A stretch of 64,000 nt of DNA, from assembly GCF_000422085.1 (NCBI RefSeq), contig NC_021741.1:1054001-1118000 (forward strand). The letters are read 5' to 3'. Numbering within the stretch: the stretch's first letter is position 1; each line of letters opens with the position of its first letter. The translations under genes and the position numbers were made by a program. The DNA comes from Serratia liquefaciens ATCC 27592 (GTDB taxonomy: Bacteria; Pseudomonadota; Gammaproteobacteria; Enterobacterales; Enterobacteriaceae). Under the pieces are notes generated by a model. The model saw only the letters and a list, made by a program, of their open reading frames with translations, had not been told where the DNA came from and ran no database searches. This document shows, in pieces, positions 47,678-55,548 of this stretch.

Positions 47678-48544
47678 TTATTTAGGTTGAACGTCGTGAT
47701 ATTCCTCGCAGGCCTGCAAGGTATTTTGGATCAGTGTAGCAACGGTCATTGGACCCACGCCACCCGGAACCGGAGTTATGTAGGCGGCGCGTTCGCTTGC
47801 GGCGTCAAAATCCACGTCGCCGACCACTTTACCACTTTCCAGACGGTTAATGCCGACGTCCACCACGATAGCGCCAGGTTTTATCCAGTCGCCCGGAATA
47901 AAGCCTGGTTTGCCGACCGCGACGACCAGCAGATCGGCGTTTTCAACGTGGTGGCGCAGGTTCTTGGTGAAACGGTGGGTTACGGTGGTGGTGCACCCGG
48001 CCAGCAGCAGCTCCATGCTCATTGGGCGGCCGACGATGTTGGACGCGCCAACCACTACGGCATTCAGGCCATAGGTATCGATGTTGTAACGCTCAAGCAG
48101 GGTGACGATACCGCGTGGGGTGCAAGGCCGCAGTTTTGGCGCACGTTGGCACAGGCGACCAACGTTGTACGGATGGAAACCGTCGACGTCTTTATCCGGA
48201 TGAATACGCTCCAGCACTTTGACGTTGTCGATACCGGCCGGCAGCGGTAGCTGCACTAAAATGCCGTCGATCTCACCGTCGGCGTTCAGCCGATCGATCA
48301 GCGCCAGCAGTTCAGCCTCACTGGTGGTGGCAGGCAGATCGTAAGAGCGGGAGAGGAAGCCCACTTCATCACAGGCGCGGCGCTTGCTGGCGACGTAAAT
48401 CTGTGAGGCGGGGTTCTCGCCAACCAATACGACAGCCAGGCCCGGAGCGCGTTTTCCGGCGGCCAGACGTTGTTTAACTTGCTCAGCCACTTCGTTTCTA
48501 ACCTGCTGCGCAATCGTTTTACCATCAATAATCTTTGCTGACAT
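47678..48544 (-). CDS. folD: FolD, methylene-THF dehydrogenase/cyclohydrolase
   Basis: This bifunctional enzyme interconverts methylene-, methenyl- and formyl-tetrahydrofolate. The 288-residue protein (same as E. coli) has the active-site [13 protein letters not shown] (YxxxK), QLPLPAG, the NADP site [13 protein letters not shown] and [10 protein letters not shown]. The ybcJ gene follows. Confidence 0.97.
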   Translation of the reverse strand: MSAKIIDGKTIAQQVRNEVAEQVKQRLAAGKRAPGLAVVLVGENPASQIYVASKRRACDEVGFLSRSYDLPATTSEAELLALIDRLNADGEIDGILVQLPLPAGIDNVKVLERIHPDKDVDGFHPYNVGRLCQRAPKLRPCTPRGIVTLLERYNIDTYGLNAVVVGASNIVGRPMSMELLLAGCTTTVTHRFTKNLRHHVENADLLVVAVGKPGFIPGDWIKPGAIVVDVGINRLESGKVVGDVDFDAASERAAYITPVPGGVGPMTVATLIQNTLQACEEYHDVQPK

Positions 48545-48752
48545 CAGTGAGGAAATCCATCAATTAAGAAAAGCGGGGGATGACGCTATTTTGTCAGAAG
48601 CGGAGCGCGCTGTCAGGCGCTGAATCGCGATCGGCGGTGTTTGCCAGGTGTGATTTACGCTTTTTTTATGCCAACGACAGGATCCTCTACGCCTTTTTTA
48701 CCGCTCGCTGCGTAAGCTGTGGCTATTCACACTGAGGACGGGAGTCAAAATC

Positions 48753-48962
48753 ATGATGCTCATTACCCGGTTGCACTTTTTACACCTGCCTGTTGATAGC
48801 CAGGCATGCCAACCAAGACACGTGGGGGAAACGGTATTCGATTCGTCCTTGCATCCGGCTGACGTTGCGCAGCTGATTGCCCTGCATCAGCTTGCCGCAC
48901 ACAAAACGCCGCCTTCATGGAGAACGCGCCTGGGCGCATTGTGCCGGAGGTTGCGTGCATGA
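48753..48962 (+). CDS. Small hypothetical protein, 69 residues
   Basis: The frame starts ATGATG after GACGGGAG, a good ribosome site, and ends with an Arg-rich tail (WRTRLGALCRRLRA). I do not recognise it. Its stop overlaps the next start (ATGA), so the two are likely translated together. Both lie between folD and argU, where E. coli has fimbrial genes. There is no long competing frame in the region. Confidence 0.55.
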   Translation: MMLITRLHFLHLPVDSQACQPRHVGETVFDSSLHPADVAQLIALHQLAAHKTPPSWRTRLGALCRRLRA

Positions 48963-49255
48963 GAAACATCAAAGGGATGGGTTTTATGCTGCTGGTATGG
49001 GGGCCAATGGCGCAGGCTTCGTTAAATGCCGCACCGGTTAGCGCAGCCTTACTGCAGCCGTTATCGGCGGCTTGCAACCTGTTGGCGGCTCAGCATGCCG
49101 ATTGGGGAAACATCAACGCGATGGTGCGCTCGGCTCGAGTTTGCCTGCAGCGTCCGGCAGAACAGCAACAGTCGGATCGTATGCCAGAACAGGCTGATGC
49201 CGGCCTGGTACAGCGTAACAGCAGCCTGTTACCGGACTTAACCCAAGGGAAATGA
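48959..49255 (+). CDS. Small hypothetical exported protein
   Basis: From the ATG overlapping the previous stop the product is 98 residues. The N-terminus MRNIKGMGFMLLVWGPMAQA resembles a Sec signal peptide, with likely cleavage after AQA, so it may be periplasmic. It has two Cys (CNLLAAQ and RVCLQRP) that could pair. No family is recognised. Confidence 0.5.
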   Translation: MRNIKGMGFMLLVWGPMAQASLNAAPVSAALLQPLSAACNLLAAQHADWGNINAMVRSARVCLQRPAEQQQSDRMPEQADAGLVQRNSSLLPDLTQGK

Positions 49256-49339
49256 CGCGGTTAACTCAATGCGGGGCGGCGGTAATGACTGAAAATTCAT
49301 CATAAAGCACGGCTGCTGACGTAACGTCATGAAAAGGCA

Positions 49340-49367
49340 TTGACTCAATGATCTCTGACCGTATAAT
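49340..49367 (+). promoter_or_regulatory. argU promoter
   Basis: TTGACT (-35, 49340-49345) and a perfect TATAAT (-10, 49362-49367) are 16 bases apart, with a GC-rich discriminator after. It lies 33 bases before the tRNA and fits a strong stable-RNA promoter. Confidence 0.85.
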
Positions 49368-49400
49368 CCAACCCGCAACTCCCGGTTGCCGCATCCCAAT

Positions 49401-49477
49401 GCGCCCTTAGCTCAGTTGGATAGAGCAACGGCCTTCTAAGCCGTAGGTCACAGGTTCGAGCCCTGTAGGGCGTACCA
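49401..49477 (+). tRNA. argU: tRNA-Arg (anticodon TCT), argU-like
   Basis: The 77-base gene folds as a full cloverleaf: acceptor GCGCCCT with AGGGCGT (one G-U end pair), D-arm GCTCAGTTGGATAGAGC, anticodon stem ACGGC/GCCGT with loop CTTCTAA (anticodon TCT at 49435-49437), T-arm CAGGTTCGAGCCCTG, discriminator A and encoded CCA. Place after folD matches E. coli argU, the DLP12 integration site. The intact tRNA 3' end would be one attachment site of the element that follows. Confidence 0.96.
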
Positions 49478-49498
49478 TTTAAAATCAATCACTTACGC

Positions 49499-50659
49499 TT
49501 ATTCTCCAATAGCTACATTTTCCCAAAGTGCCAGATTAGTGACATTGCCCGCCAAGACTTCGTCAATTTTTCTCGCATGTTCGGTTAAATGGGAAGGGGA
49601 AAGGTGAGCGTAACGCTGTACCATCTCTATGCTCTCCCAACCCCCCATTTCTTGTAGTGCTGAAAGTGGTACCCCTGCCTGAACTAACCAGCTTGCCCAG
49701 GTATGCCTCAAGTCATGGAAACGGAAATCAGTAATGCCTGCACGTCTTTTTCCTGTGTTCCACGCTGAGTTATCGTCAACGCGCATTTTTCTGACAGCTG
49801 GTGTCATACCTCCGTCAGGACGTTTGCGTGCCGTCGTATGCACAAACACATATCGGGGGTGACGACCGATCTGATCCCTTAGCGTTTTGCATGCGGTATC
49901 ATTTAGAGCAACACCTATGGCTTTACCGGCTTTGGCGTTCTCTGGGTGTATCCAGGCAACCTTTCTTTGCATATCAACTTGCGACCACTCCAGATCAATG
50001 ATGTTAGAGCGACGAAGCCCTGTTGCCAGTGCGAACACGACAACAGGACGGAATTGCTCAGGCATGCATTTGAGCAGGGTGGCCGCTTCATCCTTGGTGA
50101 GCCACCTCACACGTTTACTTGTTGGCTTTCTGACTTTGATGACCGGGGCCTGGCGTAACCACTTCCATTCATCCGCGGCAATCTTCATCAGACCGCGCAT
50201 AAATGATAGGTGCTGGCTACGAGTTGCTGCTGATACTGGTTTGGGCTCATAGGCCGGTACAGGTTTCCCTCGAAGTTCCGCTGCGGCTTTCCTTAACTCC
50301 CAACGCTGCTGGTGCTTCCTGTTCGGCATTTTGGCGACCGCTGCCATAATCCTATCTTCCGTGATCCATGAGAGATTTTTCCCAGCGAAATACTGAAGGA
50401 AAAACTCTATTTTCGTGCGGTCATCGTCCAAAGAGCGTTTTTCTTCTTTCTCTGTAAGCCAGCGTAGGCAGGCTTCATCAAAAGTATGCTCCGCAATTTC
50501 CCCTAACTTGTTAACCCGCCAGGCTTCGGCTCTTAACTGATCGTAGAGTTCTTGCGCTTGTTTCCTGTCTGCCGTATTAAGGCAGCGTCTAATTCTTTTG
50601 CAACTGCCCGGTTCGACATAGTCGCAGTACCAATTGCCGTAACGTTGTTTAAGGGCCAT
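49499..50659 (-). CDS. IntD-like tyrosine integrase at argU
   Basis: The 386-residue phage integrase closely resembles the DLP12 integrase IntD, which also uses argU. It has an Arg-rich N-terminal arm-binding part, core-binding helices (about 60-170) and a catalytic domain with ATGLRRSNIIDLEW (first Arg), [10 protein letters not shown] (HxxR) and the nucleophile Tyr in QRYAHLSP, so all catalytic residues are present. AAGGT precedes the ATG. It points toward argU, with its stop 21 bases from the tRNA end. Confidence 0.95.
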   Translation of the reverse strand: MALKQRYGNWYCDYVEPGSCKRIRRCLNTADRKQAQELYDQLRAEAWRVNKLGEIAEHTFDEACLRWLTEKEEKRSLDDDRTKIEFFLQYFAGKNLSWITEDRIMAAVAKMPNRKHQQRWELRKAAAELRGKPVPAYEPKPVSAATRSQHLSFMRGLMKIAADEWKWLRQAPVIKVRKPTSKRVRWLTKDEAATLLKCMPEQFRPVVVFALATGLRRSNIIDLEWSQVDMQRKVAWIHPENAKAGKAIGVALNDTACKTLRDQIGRHPRYVFVHTTARKRPDGGMTPAVRKMRVDDNSAWNTGKRRAGITDFRFHDLRHTWASWLVQAGVPLSALQEMGGWESIEMVQRYAHLSPSHLTEHARKIDEVLAGNVTNLALWENVAIGE

Positions 50660-50901
50660 CCGTTGTTACCTTTTTGTTGATGGCCGTCTGCATTCACGGC
50701 CTGATTCTGTGTCTCCCTGCCGTAATAGGCAAGGCATTCTGATTTGAGAATTTCATAACGTCCCTTTCCATGTGGGCCACTTTTGTTTGCGGTTAGCAGT
50801 CCAGACTTGATTAGGGTTCTTACAGTTCGCGGTGACTTTTTCAGGAAGGCAGATGCCTCCGGTAAGGTGAATGGCACATCATCAATGTTTATCTCTGCCA
50901 T
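50533..50901 (-). CDS. Excisionase-like HTH protein
   Basis: The 122-residue frame begins with a winged-HTH like that of Xis/AlpA proteins: LPEASAFLKKSPRTVRTLIKSGLL, then GKGRYEILKSECLAYY. The C-terminal half looks disordered and overlaps the integrase start by 127 bases. Place just upstream of int on the same strand fits a recombination directionality factor. The functional C-terminus could be shorter than the full frame. Confidence 0.65.
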   Translation of the reverse strand: MAEINIDDVPFTLPEASAFLKKSPRTVRTLIKSGLLTANKSGPHGKGRYEILKSECLAYYGRETQNQAVNADGHQQKGNNGWPLNNVTAIGTATMSNRAVAKELDAALIRQTGNKRKNSTIS

Positions 50902-50910
50902 GGTGGGTCT

Positions 50911-51283
50911 CTACTTTTTATTCGTATCAATCCGCATACAGGCGCAACTTAGACGCATCCAGGCTGGCGGTTTGGCCGGCCAATACGGCGCGATCTTTGC
51001 TGCGTGTTTGTCGAGGATCTCACGGTAGGAAAATTTATTGGTGGGGGAGCGGTATTCGGTCAGGGCTTCTACGGCGGTGCTGCGTAGTAGGTCATCTCTG
51101 AGCGCCACGGTACTCACCCAGCAAGCGGTCAAACAATTGACGCCGTAGGATGGCGTTTATGGTTTCCTGATGCTCCCCATTGAGGTAAGTCCATCTTGGT
51201 TTGGTTGTCTCTTTTCCAAAACCTGCCGCAGATTTAGAGTAATTGGCGAATTTTGGTGAGACGGATACGACCTTGATCCCCAT
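50911..51283 (-). pseudogene. Unrecognised gene remnant, frameshifted
   Basis: Reading from an ATG at 51283 on the minus strand gives VVSVSPKFANYSKSAAGFG and so on for about 60 residues, ending in TGA near 51092. A second frame then continues with DDLLRSTAVEALTEYR and FSYREILDKHAAKIAPYWP to a stop at 50911. The two together look like one gene of about 120 codons broken near 51095. I do not recognise the product. It lies just upstream of the Xis-like gene. Confidence 0.4.
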
Positions 51284-51802
51284 ATGGATTACTGCCGTAG
51301 CGCAGCCAGTGAGGTGTCCTGCGACGCGTGTAACGATGGCTTCATTGATGCCGAGGTATTCACGAACAAAGTTCACACGCCATTCCCAGCCAAAGAAATT
51401 GTTAAAGCTTCGCGGCAGTGGGGCGTAGAAGGATTTAGACCGTCTGAGTATGAAGTTCATCGTGAATTGAGAGAGCGGGTGAGGGTGCTTTGCCCGAAAT
51501 GCAACGGCAAGCGAGTAATCAAGACGTCGTGCAATGACTGTCGTGGCCGGTGCGAGGTAATTGATAGAGAAGAGTCAGAGCGGCAGGGCGTGCCTGTGAA
51601 GAGGCCGTGCAAGCGTTGCTCTGGTCGGGGTTATGAGCGTATCCCATCAACTGATGCTTTCAGAGCGATAGGCGGCATTACCGAAAGCATATCGTTGGAT
51701 ACTTGGAAGAAATCTGTGAAGCCGTTCTATGACGAATTGATAATCCATTTGGAAGTGGAAGAGTCGATAGCTGATGCAGCGCTAAGGATGACAACTGAAT
51801 AG
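51284..51802 (+). pseudogene. Phage late antiterminator Q, 5'-truncated
   Basis: The frame matches the C-terminal two-thirds of phage-82-type Q proteins: YCRSAASEVSC, then DnaJ-like zinc motifs CDAC, CPKC, CNDC and CKRC, then GVPVKRPCKRCSGRGYERIPS and the KPFYDELI tail. Q proteins let RNA polymerase pass late terminators. The frame upstream of 51284 is closed by a TGA at 51257, so the N-terminal part is missing and replaced by minus-strand sequence. Late genes nearby are also broken. Confidence 0.75.
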
Positions 51803-51904
51803 TGCGCTAAAAAATAGTGAGCAATTTTATCGCAAGCTATTTACTTTTCCCGAAACTGTGGTAGTTTTCTTCTAACGATGGGTGTTGTGTGCCTGACGTT
51901 GATT

Positions 51905-51929
51905 AGCCCGCCGATGTGCGGGCTTTTTC
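51905..51929 (+). terminator. Terminator after Q, possibly tR'-like
   Basis: AGCCCGC, six bases, GCGGGCT is followed by TTTTT. It lies 103 bases after Q, where lambdoid phages have the terminator that Q overcomes. Confidence 0.75.
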
Positions 51930-51966
51930 ACATCTAATGGTTGCGTTATGAGCTGATTCAGTTATC

Positions 51967-51980
51967 TTGTACATGTACAA
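51967..51980. promoter_or_regulatory. Operator-like palindrome before phd
   Basis: TTGTACATGTACAA is a perfect 14-bp palindrome ending 13 bases before the antitoxin start. Phd-type antitoxins repress their own operon through such sites, so autoregulation is likely. Confidence 0.65.
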
Positions 51981-51993
51981 GTGAGAGGTCATT

Positions 51994-52266
51994 ATGAAAA
52001 CTATTAGCTACACAAAAATGAGAGAAGAACTTGCCGATATTCTGGATGCGCTCCGTAACGGAGAGAGCATCACTGTTACTCAGCGCGGACGTCCTGATAT
52101 TACAATAGCTGCCGCACAAGAGCCGCGCCGCTACATGGGCAAGGAAAGTAAAAGCCTAATTAGCATGGTGTTCAAATCTAACAGTAAACGTGTCAGTTTT
52201 GATGAGGCCAAGGAAAAGACTAAAAAGAAACACGCTGGCATCATCAAAGCGCTGGAGGATAAGTGA
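51994..52266 (+). CDS. Phd/YefM-family antitoxin
   Basis: The 90-residue protein has the N-terminal Phd/YefM DNA-binding fold (ISYTKMREELADILDALRNGESITVTQRGRPDITI) and a Lys/Glu-rich, likely disordered C-terminus that would cover the toxin. GAGAGG is the ribosome site. Its stop overlaps the doc ATG. Together they are a type II addiction module that helps keep the element in the cell. Confidence 0.88.
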   Translation: MKTISYTKMREELADILDALRNGESITVTQRGRPDITIAAAQEPRRYMGKESKSLISMVFKSNSKRVSFDEAKEKTKKKHAGIIKALEDK

Positions 52267-52673
52267 TGGCGATTGACTTTCTTACCACGGAGCAGGTTAT
52301 TGAGATTCAGTCGTCTACCTTACCTAACAGTGGCCCACCTAATATGGACCTCCTGGAAGGTGCGTTGAATCGCATTCATACATTGCATCAATATGAAGAG
52401 TGCGACGATGTTTTTATGTTGGCGGCTATGTACTTGGTTGCTATCGCTAAGGCTCACGCATTTAACGATGCAAACAAGCGTACAGCGTTTCAGGCTGCTT
52501 CTATCTTTTTAATGATGAATGGTTTTGAGCTAGGAACATCGTTTAGGTTAGTTAAGCTTACAGTTATGGCTGCAATGGATAATGCAAACATGCGTGACGT
52601 TGCGTTTTCCTTAATGCTTCTTTCTGACTATGAAGATCATCTGATGGCTGATTATCCGGAAGAATATATCTAG
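52266..52673 (+). CDS. Doc-family toxin (Fic fold)
   Basis: The 135-residue protein has the Doc variant of the Fic motif, HAFNDANKRTAF, with His64; the P1 Doc motif is HIFNDANKRTA. P1 Doc phosphorylates elongation factor EF-Tu and stops translation. I chose the ATG in TGATG, overlapping the antitoxin stop; a GTG three bases earlier is an alternative. All motif residues are intact, so the toxin is probably active and held by its antitoxin. Confidence 0.88.
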   Translation: MAIDFLTTEQVIEIQSSTLPNSGPPNMDLLEGALNRIHTLHQYEECDDVFMLAAMYLVAIAKAHAFNDANKRTAFQAASIFLMMNGFELGTSFRLVKLTVMAAMDNANMRDVAFSLMLLSDYEDHLMADYPEEYI

Positions 52674-52789
52674 TACGAACAGCAGAAGGGCGCATTTAGT
52701 TTTGATACGCACTATCGAACCCTTTGGTGGGGGCTAAGAGCGTCCCTCGATGTGAAGTGACGATAGGGCAAGACCTGTAACCATTCGAA

Positions 52790-52816
52790 CCCTGGCCTAA
52801 TCGCCGGGGTTTTTTA
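52790..52816 (+). terminator. Terminator after the phd-doc module
   Basis: CCCTGGC, six bases, GCCGGGG (one T-G pair) is followed by seven T. It isolates phd-doc from the next operon. Confidence 0.75.
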
Positions 52817-52857
52817 CTGATAGGTAAAACCTTCTTGCTAGCTGAATATCACAGGTG

Positions 52858-52877
52858 TACTGTATGTTTATACAGCT
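52858..52877. promoter_or_regulatory. LexA box 1
   Basis: TACTGTATGTTTATACAGCT matches the SOS consensus at 16 of 20 positions and has the obligatory CTG, ten bases, CAG (52860-52875). It lies 89 bases before the preferred start of the nucleoid-associated-like gene. Confidence 0.82.
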
Positions 52878-52883
52878 ATATTG

Positions 52884-52903
52884 AGTTGTATATAAATCCA
52901 GTA
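52884..52903. promoter_or_regulatory. LexA box 2
   Basis: AGTTGTATATAAATCCAGTA matches the consensus at 15 of 20 positions, with TTG, ten bases, CAG. It starts 26 bases after box 1. A TATAAA inside it could be the -10 of the operon promoter, so LexA would block RNA polymerase. Tandem boxes are typical of tightly held SOS genes such as colicins. Confidence 0.68.
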
Positions 52904-52965
52904 CGCAGAGTGTGTGTTTTTTTATTATCATCCTCTGACATTGATAAGAAATCATGAAGGTTGAT

Positions 52966-54156
52966 ATGGAAAGCAAAACTGTAAAATGCGTAGGATGCGG
53001 GCGAGAAAATGATTCAGCTGATGATGCATGCGTATGTGGGTATGATGAGTCCCTAGAGCAAGAGGAGATCGTCTATAAACCGCATAATGCTATAACAGCG
53101 AGGTTAGACCTAGTCCCTGGCGCTGCAGGTACAGAATTCAAGGCGACGACTGGTGAAATCTGGGGATTGGACGCGGAGGATGTTAAATCTTTCATACTGC
53201 AGGCTGAGAGAAAATTCAGATTAAAGCGGAAAAATCATGGATTTATTACAAAAAATGACCTGCCAAACAGCACTGCATCAGCGTTACGAAGATATATCAA
53301 TGGAACCATAGATTTTAAGTCATTTGTAAATGCATTTATGCAGAATATAAAAATTGAAGCGGCTCTTAATAAGCGACGCCCTGCTGGTGGCTCGATAATT
53401 TTCATACATTATCACACAGACAATGAAGTTGAAAGTTTAGGTCGACTTTTTATTATTATGGTTGATAATAGTAGTGTGTTTAAATTTAATGAGCAGTTGG
53501 TACCAGAAGTATTACCTTCTATAGATATGGATGCTCTACGCCAAGCAGTATTAACTGATTTGACCCTTTTTGATTCTATATACTCAGAAAATAATGGGGA
53601 ACCATATCTGCAGTTTATAGCTGGGAAGTCAAGTAGCAATTTTTTCAAGAAAGCTATAGGATGCGAGGAAGACCTAGATAATAACCGCAGTGTTGAAGAG
53701 GCTGATAGGGCTGTTAAAGATTTCATTGTGCATATGAAATTAAAAACAGTTGAGAAAATGAAGGTCTTAGATGCAGTCAAACAATTAATGCATGAAAAGC
53801 TTAAAAGTAAAACAAATAATAAAATATCAACATTAGACATCGAAGCGACTATTGATAAGGTTTTAGATGAGCAGTCTCCTGCCAAGGGTAAGTTCGCAAA
53901 ATTTGCAGCTATTGGTGAATATAAAATTAATGAGTATTTTGAACCAAGCATAAACTCTGAAAAAAAATTCGGAAAGGTTGCTCTTGCTGATGAAGAAAAT
54001 GACTATACTTGTAGTATTTCTGTAAATGCTATAAGTACTGATGATACAACTAAAGCTAAAGCTATTTATAAAAAAGGCGATGGGTTATTAGTCATTAGAT
54101 TATCTGAACCAGATATTGTTAAAATGGATCAAATATTCCAAGACGAGAAAAAATAA
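52966..54156 (+). CDS. YejK/NdpA-like nucleoid-associated protein with zinc ribbon
   Basis: The 396-residue product resembles the 37-kDa nucleoid-associated family (YejK/NdpA, NA37). Blocks that align in order are RLFIIMVDNSSVFKFNEQL, then DMDALRQAVLTDLTLF, then YLQFIAGKSSSNFFKKAIGC, then DRAVKDFI. YejK binds nucleoid DNA. Before this core comes a four-cysteine cluster, CVGCG and CVCGY, not in E. coli YejK, which looks like a zinc ribbon. I chose the ATG at 52966 since GAAGG lies five bases before it; an ATG at 52954 has a weaker site. The gene is AT-rich and heads the LexA-boxed operon. Confidence 0.7.
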   Translation: MESKTVKCVGCGRENDSADDACVCGYDESLEQEEIVYKPHNAITARLDLVPGAAGTEFKATTGEIWGLDAEDVKSFILQAERKFRLKRKNHGFITKNDLPNSTASALRRYINGTIDFKSFVNAFMQNIKIEAALNKRRPAGGSIIFIHYHTDNEVESLGRLFIIMVDNSSVFKFNEQLVPEVLPSIDMDALRQAVLTDLTLFDSIYSENNGEPYLQFIAGKSSSNFFKKAIGCEEDLDNNRSVEEADRAVKDFIVHMKLKTVEKMKVLDAVKQLMHEKLKSKTNNKISTLDIEATIDKVLDEQSPAKGKFAKFAAIGEYKINEYFEPSINSEKKFGKVALADEENDYTCSISVNAISTDDTTKAKAIYKKGDGLLVIRLSEPDIVKMDQIFQDEKK

Positions 54157-54170
54157 CTTGAGGAGGGAGA

Positions 54171-55310
54171 GTGGATACTAACAATGAATTTGACAGTTTT
54201 GTTGCAACATTTCTCTCCTCAACTGTTGTGATAAAGGATGGCTATGCTTGTATTGAAATTAATGATGACGTTGCACCAGACATTTTTTTAAGTTGGTTGA
54301 GAAAATTTGGTATAAGTGCCGATACAGATATAAATGTGAATGAGAAAGAGTTTGCTTTTTCTATTGGCGTATCTAGTTTTCGTGATAATTCCTTCATATA
54401 TCCATCAATGAATTCTTTGTGGCGAGAGTCTTGCGCATTATTAAAAGTACCAACTAGCTTTCTTGTCTTAAAGGAGCAGGTTTCATCGCTGTTTGAATGT
54501 GAAGAAATTAGCTCCATCAGACAGTTTGTTACATGGCGGGCTGTTTTAAAAGAAATTCAAAGCTATGAGTTTAGCAATAAAATAATATGGTATCTTCCAG
54601 GTGATGATGGTGGGAAAGAAATCGTTGTTGGTGTACATGAAAACTATGCTCGGGCTAAAGATATTGCCTTCAGTCAAAGTTCATTAAGTAGTGCCAATAA
54701 ACTATTAAGCGTGATGGAGTTGAAGGATGCTCAAGAGGGGGAAAGAAAGTTAATTCTAAAAAAAGCTGTTAGTGATTTTGTTGGTGACAATGGTTCAATT
54801 GATGATGTTATCTCTGCTGGAGAGAGAGTATACAATCGTTATAATGACCTGCTTGACTTATACACTAAGCGGTTTTCAGTAAATAAAATTCTTTCTGAAA
54901 TAGAATCGAAAAATCTTGAATATACAACAAAAATAAATGATTTTATTTCATCAAGTCAAAGTAAAGCGTTCACGATCCCTGGTGCTCTAATTGCTGTTGG
55001 AGCACTGGCAAAAACTAGTGGCTTTTGGGAGGGAACATTGGTACTGATTGGTTTGTGGATGATTCATTACATAACAAGAACTTCAAATGATGTTCATAGG
55101 GAATCATATGAAAATCTTAAGCTAGGTCTTGGTGAAGCCTTTGATAGATATAATCAGTTTGATGAAGGGGCTGAGGTTAGAAAAGCCGCAAAGAGAACAC
55201 TTAAATCCTTAAACTCAAAAATTGATACGGCTGGTACCAGGTTAAATAATATTGATAACCTTGGCAGGGCAATGATAGTTATAGGTCTGTTGTATCTTGT
55301 TTTAAAATAA
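54171..55310 (+). CDS. Unrecognised membrane-anchored partner protein
   Basis: The 379-residue protein starts with GTG after AGGAGGGAGA, 14 bases past the previous stop, so the two genes are one operon. Residues 1-180 look soluble, 180-265 mostly helical and possibly coiled coil, and the end is hydrophobic: about 267-281 (TIPGALIAVGALA), 286-302 (GTLVLIGLWMIHYI) and 364-378 (GRAMIVIGLLYLVL). So the protein is probably tied to the inner membrane by its C-terminus, with a helical hairpin between the segments. I recognise no family. The base composition is AT-rich like its partner. Confidence 0.75.
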   Translation: MDTNNEFDSFVATFLSSTVVIKDGYACIEINDDVAPDIFLSWLRKFGISADTDINVNEKEFAFSIGVSSFRDNSFIYPSMNSLWRESCALLKVPTSFLVLKEQVSSLFECEEISSIRQFVTWRAVLKEIQSYEFSNKIIWYLPGDDGGKEIVVGVHENYARAKDIAFSQSSLSSANKLLSVMELKDAQEGERKLILKKAVSDFVGDNGSIDDVISAGERVYNRYNDLLDLYTKRFSVNKILSEIESKNLEYTTKINDFISSSQSKAFTIPGALIAVGALAKTSGFWEGTLVLIGLWMIHYITRTSNDVHRESYENLKLGLGEAFDRYNQFDEGAEVRKAAKRTLKSLNSKIDTAGTRLNNIDNLGRAMIVIGLLYLVLK

Positions 55311-55402
55311 CATTATTTATGTTTAAGTGTTTTATTTCTTATTTGTTTAATGTTTTGCATTGAATATTACTTTAATCGAATAATCTTAATTTAAATTTTA
55401 GA

Positions 55403-55427
55403 GCTGCGCTTATGCGCGGCTTTTTTT
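55403..55427 (+). terminator. Terminator after the two-gene operon
   Basis: GCTGCGC, TTAT, GCGCGGC (one T-G pair) is followed by seven T, ending the operon. Confidence 0.85.
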
Positions 55428-55476
55428 ATGTCTCACGCCCGGCGTTCGCTGAGCGAAGCGAGCAAAGGAGCAAAAA

Positions 55477-55548
55477 ATGACTGAGCCGGTAGGGACTGGT
55501 GCAGCGACAGCCACATTAACTAGTGTGACTGTGGCGGGGCTGCTATGA
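55477..55548 (+). pseudogene. Phage holin, truncated at 23 codons
   Basis: The frame MTEPVGTGAATATLTSVT ends VAGLL then TGA. It matches the N-terminus of a holin type common in enterobacterial prophages, where the sequence goes on through two or three membrane segments. AGGAG precedes the ATG. Here the rest is missing, so lysis is lost. Confidence 0.6.

Noticed and set aside
52700..52800. Possible phage tRNA containing ATTCGAACCCTGG
   Set aside because: No acceptor or anticodon stem could be formed around it; the bases fit a terminator better.
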